DNA of 64,000 nt from Psychromonas sp. 14N.309.X.WAT.B.A12 (GCF_030397575.1 NZ_JAPNXS010000005.1:1-64000); one strand, 5' to 3'. Shown: positions 27,543-35,968, counted from the stretch's first letter. Translations and numbers: made by a program. The notes: a model not told the origin generated them from the sequence alone.

Positions 27543-28418
27543 TTACTTTCTCCCAACAATACGCGTAACCGTAGCAATTAAAAAGAAACTTGCAGCCACT
27601 AAGATGATTGATGCGCCAGATGGTATAGGCAGTTTAAGCTCCATCGGCAATAAGGTACCGATAATACAACTTAAGGTCGCGAGCAGAGATGATAACAACA
27701 CAAAGCTGCCCATGCTTTTAGTCATTAAGCGTGCCGTTGCACCTGGAATTAATAACAATGCCCCTACTAAAACAGCACCAACAATCTTGACCGCGGCTAT
27801 GGTTACGAGCGTGATCATCATTACAAACAGATAATCATAGAAGTGCGTGTTATAACCACGTACTTTTGCAATATCTGGACTAATAGACGCTAATAGAATG
27901 CGATTAAAAGTAAACATTAAACCTACAATTATCAGTAAACAACTGAGGCCTAAGACTAATAAATCAAAGTCTGTAATGGTTAAGATTGAACCAAATAAGA
28001 CGTTCTCTAGCATGTGGATATTAATTTTACGTGCTACATACATTAACAACGCCGCGCCACCAGCTAAAGCTACCGCAAGGAATACACCAACTAGGGTATC
28101 GTAAGGCACTGCTGTGCGATTGCGCACAAAATGCAATAGCAAGGCAAATATCATACAGAAACAAAATAACCCGATAATTGGATTTTCTGGTGGCTCTCCT
28201 AATAACACACCAATGGCAATACCAGTTAATGCCGCATGGCCAACCGCTTCAGAGAAAAATGCTAAACGTTTTGCAATGACTAAGGTACCTAGCCCTCCCA
28301 ACAAAGGGCCGACTAGCAAAGCTGCGACTAAGGCATTGACCATAAATGCATAGGAAAAACTTTCACTTAACCAACCGGCTTCAGCCCCTTGGTTTGCTAA
28401 TAAACGCAACGTATCCAT
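27543..28418 (-). CDS. metal ABC transporter permease, ZnuB/MntB type
   Basis: Inner-membrane permease of the ABC-3 family, 291 residues with about eight to nine hydrophobic segments. It has the coupling-region sequence LAFFSEAVGHAALTGIAIG (about 50-68) and the conserved KIVGAVLVGALLLIPGATARL segment (about 208-228). It dimerises and pairs with the ATPase encoded immediately upstream, whose stop it overlaps by one base. The family imports Zn, Mn or Fe(II); specificity cannot be set from the permease alone. Confidence 0.9.
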   Translation of the reverse strand: MDTLRLLANQGAEAGWLSESFSYAFMVNALVAALLVGPLLGGLGTLVIAKRLAFFSEAVGHAALTGIAIGVLLGEPPENPIIGLFCFCMIFALLLHFVRNRTAVPYDTLVGVFLAVALAGGAALLMYVARKINIHMLENVLFGSILTITDFDLLVLGLSCLLIIVGLMFTFNRILLASISPDIAKVRGYNTHFYDYLFVMMITLVTIAAVKIVGAVLVGALLLIPGATARLMTKSMGSFVLLSSLLATLSCIIGTLLPMELKLPIPSGASIILVAASFFLIATVTRIVGRK

Positions 28419-29149
28419 TATGCGTCCCCACTTTTTTGCTGACTTGAATGATGACGATAATGGTTAAATAGTCGTTCTATTTTACTTGGTTTTAAAACGT
28501 CTTCCGCTTGCCCACTCTCTAATAAAATACCATTCACTACGTGTACAGTGGCTTGCAAACGACGTACAGCACTGATGTCATGATGAACAATCAGAATAGT
28601 TTTCTTCTCTTTAACCAAGTCATTAATTAACGATTCAAAGTAACGTACACCTTGATCATCCATACCATTGGTTGGTTCATCTAAAATCAGTAAATCAGGA
28701 TCATCTAATAACGCTTGTGCAAACAACACTCGTTGTTGTTCACCTCCGGATAACTGCCCCATACGAAACATTGCACGCTTTTCCATGCCTACTCGAGCGA
28801 GTTGCTGTAATGCTTTTAATTTATGCTTTTTATTAAAGTTGAAAAACAAAGGAGAACGACTTTGATTTAATAATATAAAATCTAATACGGTCAGCGGTAA
28901 GCTCGGTTCAAAGGTGGCTTTTTGTGGTACATAACCGATCTTGCCTTTACATTGTTGCCATTGAAATTCAATATCACCTTTAAAGGGGGTTAGTCCAAGT
29001 ATTGAACGCAGCAGTGAGGTTTTTCCGCCACCATTAGGTCCCATCACAACATGGCATTGCCCTGCTTCTAACGTTGCAGTAATCTTTTCTAAGATGATGT
29101 TGTTTTCATAGCGTAAACTAACATCATTTAATATAATTGTTGGCCCCAT
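28418..29149 (-). CDS. metal ABC transporter ATP-binding protein, ZnuC type
   Basis: A 243-residue ABC ATPase. Walker A is GPNGGGKTS near 37-45, the Q loop lies at YVPQ, the signature is LSGGEQQRV near 133-141, Walker B is LLILDEPTNGMD near 156-166 and the switch His is in IVHHDIS. It overlaps both neighbours by one base, so the znuA-znuC-znuB-like genes are translated as one unit. A short C-terminal tail with HYRHHSSQ is His-rich, as seen in some ZnuC proteins. Confidence 0.92.
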   Translation of the reverse strand: MGPTIILNDVSLRYENNIILEKITATLEAGQCHVVMGPNGGGKTSLLRSILGLTPFKGDIEFQWQQCKGKIGYVPQKATFEPSLPLTVLDFILLNQSRSPLFFNFNKKHKLKALQQLARVGMEKRAMFRMGQLSGGEQQRVLFAQALLDDPDLLILDEPTNGMDDQGVRYFESLINDLVKEKKTILIVHHDISAVRRLQATVHVVNGILLESGQAEDVLKPSKIERLFNHYRHHSSQQKSGDA

Positions 29150-30051
29150 TACGCGCCACCTGTTTGCTGTGCGGTATACTTCATCGCTTCGACCAAGGTG
29201 TCGATATTTTGTTGCATTTCGATCTCTACTTTATCTAACCGATAAGCTCCATGGGTCATGTGCGAGAACCGATATAATTTAATCCCTGTCTCTTTTTCAA
29301 TAGTATCAACGTAACGATTAGGCATATTCAATTCATAAAACAGCACATCAATGCCCGATGAACGAATCTTTTCTATGGTTTCTTGTAATTGACTAGCGCT
29401 TGGTTCAACGCCATGAGCAGGCTCTATAACTGCAGAAACCTCAACACCAAACTCTTGTAGAATATAGCCATAGGCATTATGTGTGGTTGCTACCTTCATG
29501 CCCGCGGTATTGATGTCGCTCAATTCGATCATTGCCTGATGTTTCATCTTCCTAAACTTCAGCGCATAGGCTCTAGCGTTAGCACGATACAACTTAGCAT
29601 TATCAGGATCAATTTTGCTAATTTCAGTGGCAATGGTATAAACCTTTTGAATCGTCGTAGACACTCCAACGAAGGTGTGAGGGTTTACGACACCGCTCCC
29701 CACTGACTGTCCCATTGCTGGCAATAAAGGCACATCTTTATTGGCTTTAATCACGATTAAGTCGTCACGATTAGCAGCTTTAATTACCTTTAAAGCGAAG
29801 TCATCATGACCAATGCCATTCACAATAATCACATCCATTTGGTTTAAACGACGTAAATCATTAGCTTGTGGTTGGTAGTTATGTGGATTAAAACCTTCAT
29901 CGACTAATGGTAATACATCAACATGGTCACCCACTACCGCCTTTACATAACTAAAGTAAGGTTGCAGAGTAATACCAACAGTGAATTTCTTGGCATAAAT
30001 TGAGGTGCTACAGATCAACAACAATAAGGTGATTGAGAGGCGTTTAAACAT
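29149..30051 (-). CDS. metal ABC transporter substrate-binding protein, ZnuA/TroA type
   Basis: Periplasmic cluster A-I metal-binding protein of 300 residues with signal peptide ending near SIYA20. Probable ligands are His57 (GFNPHNYQP), His125 (VVNPHTFVG), and His191 (TTHNAYGYI) or Glu216 (GVEPSASQL), which fits a Zn/Mn/Fe-type site. The long His/Asp-rich loop of many zinc-specific ZnuA proteins is absent, so zinc is not assured. It is the canonical binding protein of the operon, with the divergent one at its end. It lies 57 bases after the DUF6162-like gene. Confidence 0.88.
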   Translation of the reverse strand: MFKRLSITLLLLICSTSIYAKKFTVGITLQPYFSYVKAVVGDHVDVLPLVDEGFNPHNYQPQANDLRRLNQMDVIIVNGIGHDDFALKVIKAANRDDLIVIKANKDVPLLPAMGQSVGSGVVNPHTFVGVSTTIQKVYTIATEISKIDPDNAKLYRANARAYALKFRKMKHQAMIELSDINTAGMKVATTHNAYGYILQEFGVEVSAVIEPAHGVEPSASQLQETIEKIRSSGIDVLFYELNMPNRYVDTIEKETGIKLYRFSHMTHGAYRLDKVEIEMQQNIDTLVEAMKYTAQQTGGA

Positions 30052-30108
30052 GGTAATGGTCTCGCTGCTACAATAAGGCCAAATATAATTTGGCCTATAT
30101 AAAAATAA

Positions 30109-30684
30109 TTAATGGTGGTGTGCTGTATCTTCAACTTCATTGTTAAAAATAACTTGTATCCAACCAGCGCTAATAAATTGCGCTACAGATAAATCTATTG
30201 AGTTGCTTTCTATCGACGTTAACGCATGTAGCAAGCTAGCTTGTTGATCTTTATCCAACCAAATATCTACTGTCTGACCTTGGCTATTTAATAAATAACG
30301 TGTTCCACTTTCAATTGGCTCGCTTTGATACACTCCCGGCGCAACCAATAACCATTGATGTTGGCCTCGGTGTTCCCAACTTTTATCTTTGACGAAAGGA
30401 GCTAACCAACTTTCCTCTAACTGCACCACGTCAGGCCATGTTTGATTCGTCTCATATAAATAACGAATCTCTTCATGAGCTAATCGAAGATCAGCAATCA
30501 TAGCTAATGGAGTAGGGGTTAAGTCGTCGATAAATACCTGATGCTTTGCCAATGTATGATGGTCATCATGGGTGCGATTAAAAGGTAATAACAAGGCACC
30601 GAATACAAGGATAAGGGCACATAAAAAGGCAATCCAATACCCTTCATGCCCCCTATTTTCGCTAACAACGGATTGCGTGATCAT
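30109..30684 (-). CDS. His-rich single-span membrane protein, DUF6162-like
   Basis: A 191-residue protein with one N-terminal membrane segment (about 16-35) and a periplasmic domain. The domain begins with a His-rich stretch, THDDHHTLAKH (38-48), and the protein ends in AHHH. I associate it with the DUF6162 family from its resemblance and its place beside metal ABC transporter genes, but this is from memory. The His clusters suggest metal binding at the membrane face. The ATG overlaps the stop of the upstream gene by four bases (ATGA). Confidence 0.65.
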   Translation of the reverse strand: MITQSVVSENRGHEGYWIAFLCALILVFGALLLPFNRTHDDHHTLAKHQVFIDDLTPTPLAMIADLRLAHEEIRYLYETNQTWPDVVQLEESWLAPFVKDKSWEHRGQHQWLLVAPGVYQSEPIESGTRYLLNSQGQTVDIWLDKDQQASLLHALTSIESNSIDLSVAQFISAGWIQVIFNNEVEDTAHHH

Positions 30685-31007
30685 TTTTCATCAATCTCTA
30701 CACCGTCAACTTCAACTGGGTACTCATGTCCAGAATCAAAGACAATGTAAAATTCATCAGCACTAAGCTTGAACGTTGCAATAGAACGCTTATCAGTTTT
30801 AACTTTAGCAATTAAGTTATCGTCATAATCATACATTTTAACGGCATAATCAGTTGCTTTACTGCCATCGCTATAACCTGCCTGGCATTCGATAATATCG
30901 CCTTTTGACCAGCACTCCATCAAAGGATAATGGGCTAATGCTGCGCTACTAATGAATAGCAAGCCAGCCCCGGCCACACTATTTCCGATGCGCTTAACCA
31001 ATGACAC
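30681..31007 (-). CDS. small exported protein with predicted mature N-terminal His
   Basis: A 108-residue protein with a signal peptide whose best cleavage site is ALA^H, leaving mature HYPLMECW. Two cysteines (in MECW and IIECQAG) could form a disulfide or bind metal. The remainder is a small beta-rich domain. An N-terminal histidine is the hallmark of histidine-brace copper proteins and some nickel-binding sites, but the fold is not recognised, so this is only suggestive. It starts with GTG, sharing one base with the DUF4198 stop (TAGTG), and overlaps the next gene by four bases. Confidence 0.68.
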   Translation of the reverse strand: MSLVKRIGNSVAGAGLLFISSAALAHYPLMECWSKGDIIECQAGYSDGSKATDYAVKMYDYDDNLIAKVKTDKRSIATFKLSADEFYIVFDSGHEYPVEVDGVEIDEK

Positions 31008-31840
31008 TAAGGTAGTACCGCTTCAAAGGTTAGGTGCACAGCAACATTCATGTTGTCTGCTAATGGATTATTTTCAATTGGGGCTCTATGTGATGCTTTT
31101 AATAAATAACGACCAGCGACTTCAGGTGTAAACTCAATAAAACCTTGTTCATCACTTACCACATCTATTTGCTCTTGTTGGTTACGGTATAATGTGCCGT
31201 CGCGTGTAATTTCAGCTTTTACACCTGCTTGCGCTTTACCATTAAAGAACAACTGAAAACGCACAGGCTCTGTTGCCACGATATCAGCCGGGTTAGTTTC
31301 TGGTTGCAACTCTAAGTATTTACCTTCTAATGGGAAAGGCTTATCACTAGGTTTACCCACAGTAATGTAAGCTTCTGCACGGGTGTAGTTAAGTGTACTG
31401 CTTACATCGCGAGCACCTTCTGGTAATAATGCATCTCGCTCTATTTTGCTTGCTCGTAATCTTTTACGTGTATCACGTTTACCCGCTTTATATTGAGTTA
31501 CGTAGCTTGGGAAGTTGTTAATTTCTACGCGGTGCGTACCTTCTTCAGTAAAATGAAAATCAAATACAGAGCGACGCTTGCCACGTAAAATTGTATCAGG
31601 ACGTTCTTGTCGACCATCAGGCATAACAATACGTGCATTTTCAGCACCAGCTGGTTTATCTAATACAAAAGTACCATGTGATGCAGTTACATCAAATGTT
31701 AACCAATCACCACCTTCTTTAGAAATACTAAAATGAGACGGCAATATCCAACGCGGATGAGCATTCGCTACAGTAGAGAAGGCAAGACCAGCCACCATAG
31801 AGCAAAGAACAGTAACTATACTTATTTTTTTAGATAACAT
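31007..31840 (-). CDS. DUF4198-family periplasmic protein
   Basis: A 277-residue exported protein of the DUF4198 (NikK/CbiK-associated) type. The signal peptide ends ANA^H, so the mature protein should start HPRWILPSHF, with His at positions 1 and 9. The C-terminal part has the beta-sandwich pattern ...GQAGVKAEITRDG...DEQGFIEFTPEVAGRYLLKASHR, typical of this family. DUF4198 proteins are often encoded with nickel, cobalt or iron uptake genes. AGAGAG six bases upstream selects the ATG at 31840 over the one at 31858. The gene belongs to the nine-gene operon. Confidence 0.8.
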   Translation of the reverse strand: MLSKKISIVTVLCSMVAGLAFSTVANAHPRWILPSHFSISKEGGDWLTFDVTASHGTFVLDKPAGAENARIVMPDGRQERPDTILRGKRRSVFDFHFTEEGTHRVEINNFPSYVTQYKAGKRDTRKRLRASKIERDALLPEGARDVSSTLNYTRAEAYITVGKPSDKPFPLEGKYLELQPETNPADIVATEPVRFQLFFNGKAQAGVKAEITRDGTLYRNQQEQIDVVSDEQGFIEFTPEVAGRYLLKASHRAPIENNPLADNMNVAVHLTFEAVLP

Positions 31841-31872
31841 GTGATTCTCTCTTTTCATTGTTAATAGTAAAT

Positions 31873-32391
31873 TTATTGAATATGGTAATGCAGATTAATC
31901 AAGCCAGTTTCTTCGGTAGGTTGTAACGTCAGCTTAAAATCTTGTTCGGCAAGTTGTATTTTTTGACGTAAATAGTTACGTCCACCATGCTCACGTACCA
32001 CTTCAACATAGAAGGTATAATTACCTTGCTCAACAGGTTTACCTTGTTGGTCTAATCCATCCCATGAGAAACGGTACTGGCCAACAGGTCGAGTTGCAGA
32101 AGTCACGGCATCTACCACAGCGCGATCATTGCGCCCTACTTTACGCCACCAACTTCTTAAATCTTTTAACCACTCATCTTCACCAACCCATAGTTGGATA
32201 GTACGTACTGGTTGACGCTGTTCATCTTCAATCCAAACAGCAACATAAGGGCGTGCATAAATGCTCGCTTCTACAGCAGGAATAGTGAATTCAACATCCA
32301 TCACAGCTTGTTCAGGAAGAGTCTTTGCATTCACCCAACTAGGTAAGGTAAGTAATAAACTCAATACATAAAACACACTTTTAAATTTCAT
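31873..32391 (-). CDS. DUF2271-family periplasmic protein
   Basis: A 172-residue exported protein (signal peptide to about NAK) of the DUF2271 family. The segment IYARPYVAVWIEDEQRQPVRTIQLWVGEDEWLKDLRSWWRK is characteristic and is followed by an immunoglobulin-like FSWDGLDQQGKPVEQGNYTFYVEVVREHGG module. Its biochemical role is unknown; it usually sits beside PepSY-type membrane proteins, as here. The ATG at 32391, with GAGAG seven bases before it, avoids the overlap produced by a longer reading frame. It lies 13 bases after the PepSY gene. Confidence 0.78.
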   Translation of the reverse strand: MKFKSVFYVLSLLLTLPSWVNAKTLPEQAVMDVEFTIPAVEASIYARPYVAVWIEDEQRQPVRTIQLWVGEDEWLKDLRSWWRKVGRNDRAVVDAVTSATRPVGQYRFSWDGLDQQGKPVEQGNYTFYVEVVREHGGRNYLRQKIQLAEQDFKLTLQPTEETGLINLHYHIQ

Positions 32392-32404
32392 TTTTAAACT
32401 CTCA

Positions 32405-33040
32405 TTAAGGTACAGCAAATAGATAAATTAACAGGGTGACTACAGAGCCAAAGGTCATCCATTTCAGTCCTAAACTAAAACTTTTCTTTTTCGGAACCAA
32501 TAGACACACACCTGTTAAAGCAAAAAAGACCATTAAGAAACCACTAATATCAATAAACCATGCCCATACTTGACCGCTATTACGGCCTTTATGGAGGTCG
32601 TTTAGTACCGCCACGACACCATAATGTGTTGACTCTATTTCTGCTTCTTTAGTGACGAGGTTAATAAATACGGTGCTATTGAAGCCAGGGCCTTTGTAAT
32701 CTAAAGAGACTTCTCCTTCGAGCATTTCCCCTTGCTCAATATCACTGAAAACCTGCATAGAAGAAGGTGTGCCAGAAAGGTTTGCTTTATGATTAAGATA
32801 ATCAAGTAAGCCGACTTTATTCACCGTCAAACGTGAGTTTTTCATGCTAAAAAAATGATCTGGAATAATTAATGTTTGCTGCTCGACCTGTGGAGTATCG
32901 CTGGTATATAAATTTGGGCGATTTAAAGTAATACCGCTAATAGCAAAAAACAAAACAACAAGTAATAAAGCCATCGAAACATAAATATGTAAGCGTCTTG
33001 CCCATAGTTGTACTTTTTTGTTTTTTAAAGAGAGAGCCAT
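32405..33040 (-). CDS. PepSY-associated transmembrane protein
   Basis: First gene of the metal operon, 211 residues. An N-terminal membrane helix (about 17-37) preceded by RRLHIYVS, a periplasmic PepSY-like domain, and two C-terminal helices (about 160-185 and 192-210) fit the PepSY_TM family. Histidines at the membrane edges (RRLHIY and LNDLHKGR) are like those proposed to bind heme in PiuB/FoxB-type siderophore-iron reductases of this family; that is inference here. The Shine-Dalgarno sequence is weak. A Fur-like box lies 41-62 bases upstream of the start. Confidence 0.78.
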   Translation of the reverse strand: MALSLKNKKVQLWARRLHIYVSMALLLVVLFFAISGITLNRPNLYTSDTPQVEQQTLIIPDHFFSMKNSRLTVNKVGLLDYLNHKANLSGTPSSMQVFSDIEQGEMLEGEVSLDYKGPGFNSTVFINLVTKEAEIESTHYGVVAVLNDLHKGRNSGQVWAWFIDISGFLMVFFALTGVCLLVPKKKSFSLGLKWMTFGSVVTLLIYLFAVP

Positions 33041-33380
33041 GAAAAAAGATCTTAATTAAGGAGCTGCTTATAAGGAATGCAAATGTAATTCATTATCATT
33101 TAATTAATAAATAAATTTACATTCTTTACATTTGGTAATTAAAGATAAGAACATAAAAATATATTAAAAGAATCGACTGAATTAAGATAAAAATCGACCT
33201 ATAAAAAACGTTAATTTAAAAAAATAGTTTTTGGGAACGATTAAAAGAGAGTGTTTTTACTCTGTAGATAAAAATATTTTAAAGGCTTTCTATGGTTGGG
33301 AGAAAGTCCTTAAAAGTAGTTAACTAAAAAAGAAAAAATTGAAAGGTGGACAGAAAATAGGCCGCTAGATTCCAATATTA
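33041..33380. other. Leader and promoter region of the metal operon
   Basis: This 340-base AT-rich gap on the minus strand contains the Fur-like box (33081-33102) and a possible -10 TTATAA at about 33068-33073. The rest, up to the end of the response regulator gene, shows A-rich tracts and no recognisable gene or terminator. Confidence 0.5.
33081..33102 (-). promoter_or_regulatory. Fur-like box upstream of the metal operon
   Basis: The minus strand reads TAAATGATAATGAATTACAT, matching the 7-1-7 Fur model (TGATAAT-n-ATTATCA) perfectly in the left half and partly in the right. It overlaps the likely -35 region of the operon. Fur-Fe(II) repression is inferred. Confidence 0.6.
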
Positions 33381-34073
33381 TTAAAGGAAAAAGAATAATA
33401 GAGGGGCAACTTTACTTAACCTCTCGCTAAAACTATAACCTTTACCGTGGACTGTTTTAATATGTAACTTAGACAAACCAGCATTAGACATTTTGCGGCG
33501 AATATTACTAATATGCACATCTAAATTTCGGTCAAACATCGAAAGTTCTTTCTTTAACACCTCTTTCTGTAAGGTCGCTTTAGAAATGATATCTCCCTCT
33601 TTGCTTGTTAAATATTGCACTAATTGCTCTTCAGTATCAGTGAAAGGTAAGCGTGATATTTTAAAGGAGAATTGTTGGCTGCAATGGCTAAAGTTAGCGC
33701 GTTGTTTCTCTAAAGCGACCCGGCGAAGTAGTACATCTGTATGCACCAATAAAGCGTTGGCAGAGAAAGGCTTCATCAAGTATTGATCTGCCCCTGCTCT
33801 AAGCTGTTCAAGTAATGTATCTTGCTTATCTGGCTCACTTAAAAGCAAAATAGGAGCAGCAAAATCTTCATAGATCTTAGCAATCAACTCTACAATGATT
33901 TCCGAGCTTGTGCAGTCATTAATAATAACAAGGTCTGCACCTTGTTGTTCTAGGAGGTTAAGTACACTGTCACTATTACTTAAGCAGGTCACTTGATGTG
34001 AAGCTTTGATCAGTATTTTAGTGATTAATGATCGACTTTCTAGATCGGTGTCGACCACTACTATATTAGACAT
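33381..34073 (-). CDS. orphan OmpR-like response regulator with atypical receiver
   Basis: A 230-residue protein with a receiver domain (1-115) and an OmpR-type winged helix (about 135-222, with DRNLDVHISNIRRKMSNAG and TVHGKGYSF). The acidic pocket is reduced to Asp8 and Asp10 in VVVDTD. The normal phosphoacceptor position reads Asn52 in DLVIIN, with Asp53 next to it. Ser79 and Lys101 are kept. It may not be phosphorylated, or Asp53 may substitute. No kinase is adjacent. It lies directly upstream of the metal operon on the same strand, so a role in its control is possible but unproven. The C-terminus ends in LLFFFL. Confidence 0.8.
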   Translation of the reverse strand: MSNIVVVDTDLESRSLITKILIKASHQVTCLSNSDSVLNLLEQQGADLVIINDCTSSEIIVELIAKIYEDFAAPILLLSEPDKQDTLLEQLRAGADQYLMKPFSANALLVHTDVLLRRVALEKQRANFSHCSQQFSFKISRLPFTDTEEQLVQYLTSKEGDIISKATLQKEVLKKELSMFDRNLDVHISNIRRKMSNAGLSKLHIKTVHGKGYSFSERLSKVAPLLFFFL

Positions 34074-34184
34074 AACAACCCTTATAAATGATAATGAGTC
34101 GTATTCTACTTTCTGATTAATGTTTTATCAATATATGATTGTGGATATCTTGGCGGGAAAGGCGTGTCTTATGATTAATCGACG

Positions 34185-34220
34185 AAAAACTTCGTAGAAA
34201 GAAGTATCTACGAAGTTTTC
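34185..34220 (-). terminator. Terminator of leuA
   Basis: AAAACTTCGTAGA and TCTACGAAGTTTT form a 13-bp stem, 12 bases past the leuA stop codon, with TTTTTCG following on the minus strand. Confidence 0.85.
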
Positions 34221-34231
34221 TTATACATTTA

Positions 34232-35968
34232 TTAAGCTGAGATAGCCGCTGTTTTTGCTACTGATACATCACTACGACTTAATGCGTTTAACAACGCTTG
34301 CATTGAAGCTGTAACGATATCATCACAATGAGAGGCTGCACAGTAACGTTGGCCTTGAATACTAATTTGCACATAAGCCATTGCTTCAGCTTGTTCGTTC
34401 TCTGCCCCTAACTTACTTGGTAAAGCATGCTCATTGTAATCAAGTAACACGATGTCGTGTCCAATAGCGGCACTTAATCCCTTCACAAAGGCGTCTAATA
34501 CACCTTTACCTTTACCAGATAGCTCAATATGTTGGTCCTGTGCCTGTACTTTAGCCTCTAAGGTATCAACACTGCCTTCTCGGCTTAACTGATAACTATC
34601 AATCGTTACCGCATGCACAGGGTTTAAATAAGTGTTCGAGAATATCTCATGAATTGCTGTTGGCCCTACTTCAGCTTCACTTTGCTCGGCAAAAGCTTGG
34701 ATGTGAGGACTAAAATCAACCTGCATCCAACGTGGCATTTGAATACCGTAATCTTGTTCAAGTACGTACGCCACGCCACCTTTTCCTGATTGACTATTAA
34801 TGCGGATAACTTGTTGATAGCTGCGTCCTAAATCACGAGGATCAATCGGTAAATAAGCCACCTCCCAATGTGCATTTGGGTCATCTTTACGTTTTTCTGC
34901 ATCGATACTCATACATTTGTTAATCGCATCTTGGTGACTACCAGAAAATGCTGCAAAGACTAACTCCCCCGCATAAGCATGACGTGGATGAACGGCTAAC
35001 TGAGTACAACGTTCAACCGTAGAAATAATACGGTCCATATCTGATAAAACTAATTCTGGATCAATACCTTGGCTATAGATATTCATAGCCATAGTCACGA
35101 TATCCATATTACCTGTACGTTCGCCATTACCTAATAACGTGCCTTCAATACGGTCAGCGCCTGCCAATACACCTAACTCGGCAGCAGCAACACCACAACC
35201 ACGGTCGTTGTGTGTATGTAAGCTAATTCTTACTGAATCACGATGACTAATATTATCGTTGATCCATTCAATTTGGTCTGCGTAAACATTTGGTGTTGAT
35301 ACTTCAACTGTCGCAGGTAAGTTAATGATAACTTTATTATCTGGCGTTGGTTGCCATACATTGATCACTGCGTCACACACTTCTAATGCATAATCCATCT
35401 CTGTTCCAGTAAAACTTTCTGGAGAATATTGGAATGACCATTGTGTCTCAGGCTGTTGTTCAGCCATCTCTTTAACCCATTCAGCACCTTGAATAGCAAT
35501 ACCTTTAATCTCATCGCGAGATTTTTTGAAAACTTGCTCGCGTTGTACAGTAGATGTTGAATTGTATAAGTGTACAATTGCTTTTTTAGCCCCTTTTAAT
35601 GCTTCAAAGCTACGTGCAATAAGTGGTTCTCTTGCTTGCGTCAATACTTGGATAGTCACATCGTCTGGAATATGGTTTTCTTCAATTAATTGACGTACAA
35701 AATCAAAGTCAGGAGCTGATGCAGCAGGAAAACCAACTTCAATCTCTTTGAAGCCAACATCCACTAATAACTTAAACATTTCTAGTTTTTGAGTTGGGCT
35801 CATTGGCTCAATCAATGCTTGATTACCATCTCTTAAGTCAACACTACACCAATCAGGCGCATGGTCGATTACCAGGTTAGGCCAACGGCGATCAGTCTTT
35901 TGAATAGGTGCAAAAGCACGATATTTTTTATGATTGAAACTAGATGCTTGATTATTATTGGCTGACAT
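34232..35968 (-). CDS. leuA: 2-isopropylmalate synthase, long (class II/actinobacterial-type)
   Basis: Condenses acetyl-CoA with 2-ketoisovalerate, the first committed step of leucine synthesis. The 578-residue protein belongs to the longer LeuA class (TIGR00970 type, as in Corynebacterium), not the 520-residue E. coli class. It has the HMGL-like motif SVDLRDGNQAL near 41-52, metal ligands in SLHTHNDRGCG, a GNGERTGN element and a C-terminal regulatory domain (about 430-570) that normally mediates leucine feedback. No leuBCD genes adjoin. It is divergent from an Lrp-family regulator. Confidence 0.93.
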   Translation of the reverse strand: MSANNNQASSFNHKKYRAFAPIQKTDRRWPNLVIDHAPDWCSVDLRDGNQALIEPMSPTQKLEMFKLLVDVGFKEIEVGFPAASAPDFDFVRQLIEENHIPDDVTIQVLTQAREPLIARSFEALKGAKKAIVHLYNSTSTVQREQVFKKSRDEIKGIAIQGAEWVKEMAEQQPETQWSFQYSPESFTGTEMDYALEVCDAVINVWQPTPDNKVIINLPATVEVSTPNVYADQIEWINDNISHRDSVRISLHTHNDRGCGVAAAELGVLAGADRIEGTLLGNGERTGNMDIVTMAMNIYSQGIDPELVLSDMDRIISTVERCTQLAVHPRHAYAGELVFAAFSGSHQDAINKCMSIDAEKRKDDPNAHWEVAYLPIDPRDLGRSYQQVIRINSQSGKGGVAYVLEQDYGIQMPRWMQVDFSPHIQAFAEQSEAEVGPTAIHEIFSNTYLNPVHAVTIDSYQLSREGSVDTLEAKVQAQDQHIELSGKGKGVLDAFVKGLSAAIGHDIVLLDYNEHALPSKLGAENEQAEAMAYVQISIQGQRYCAASHCDDIVTASMQALLNALSRSDVSVAKTAAISA

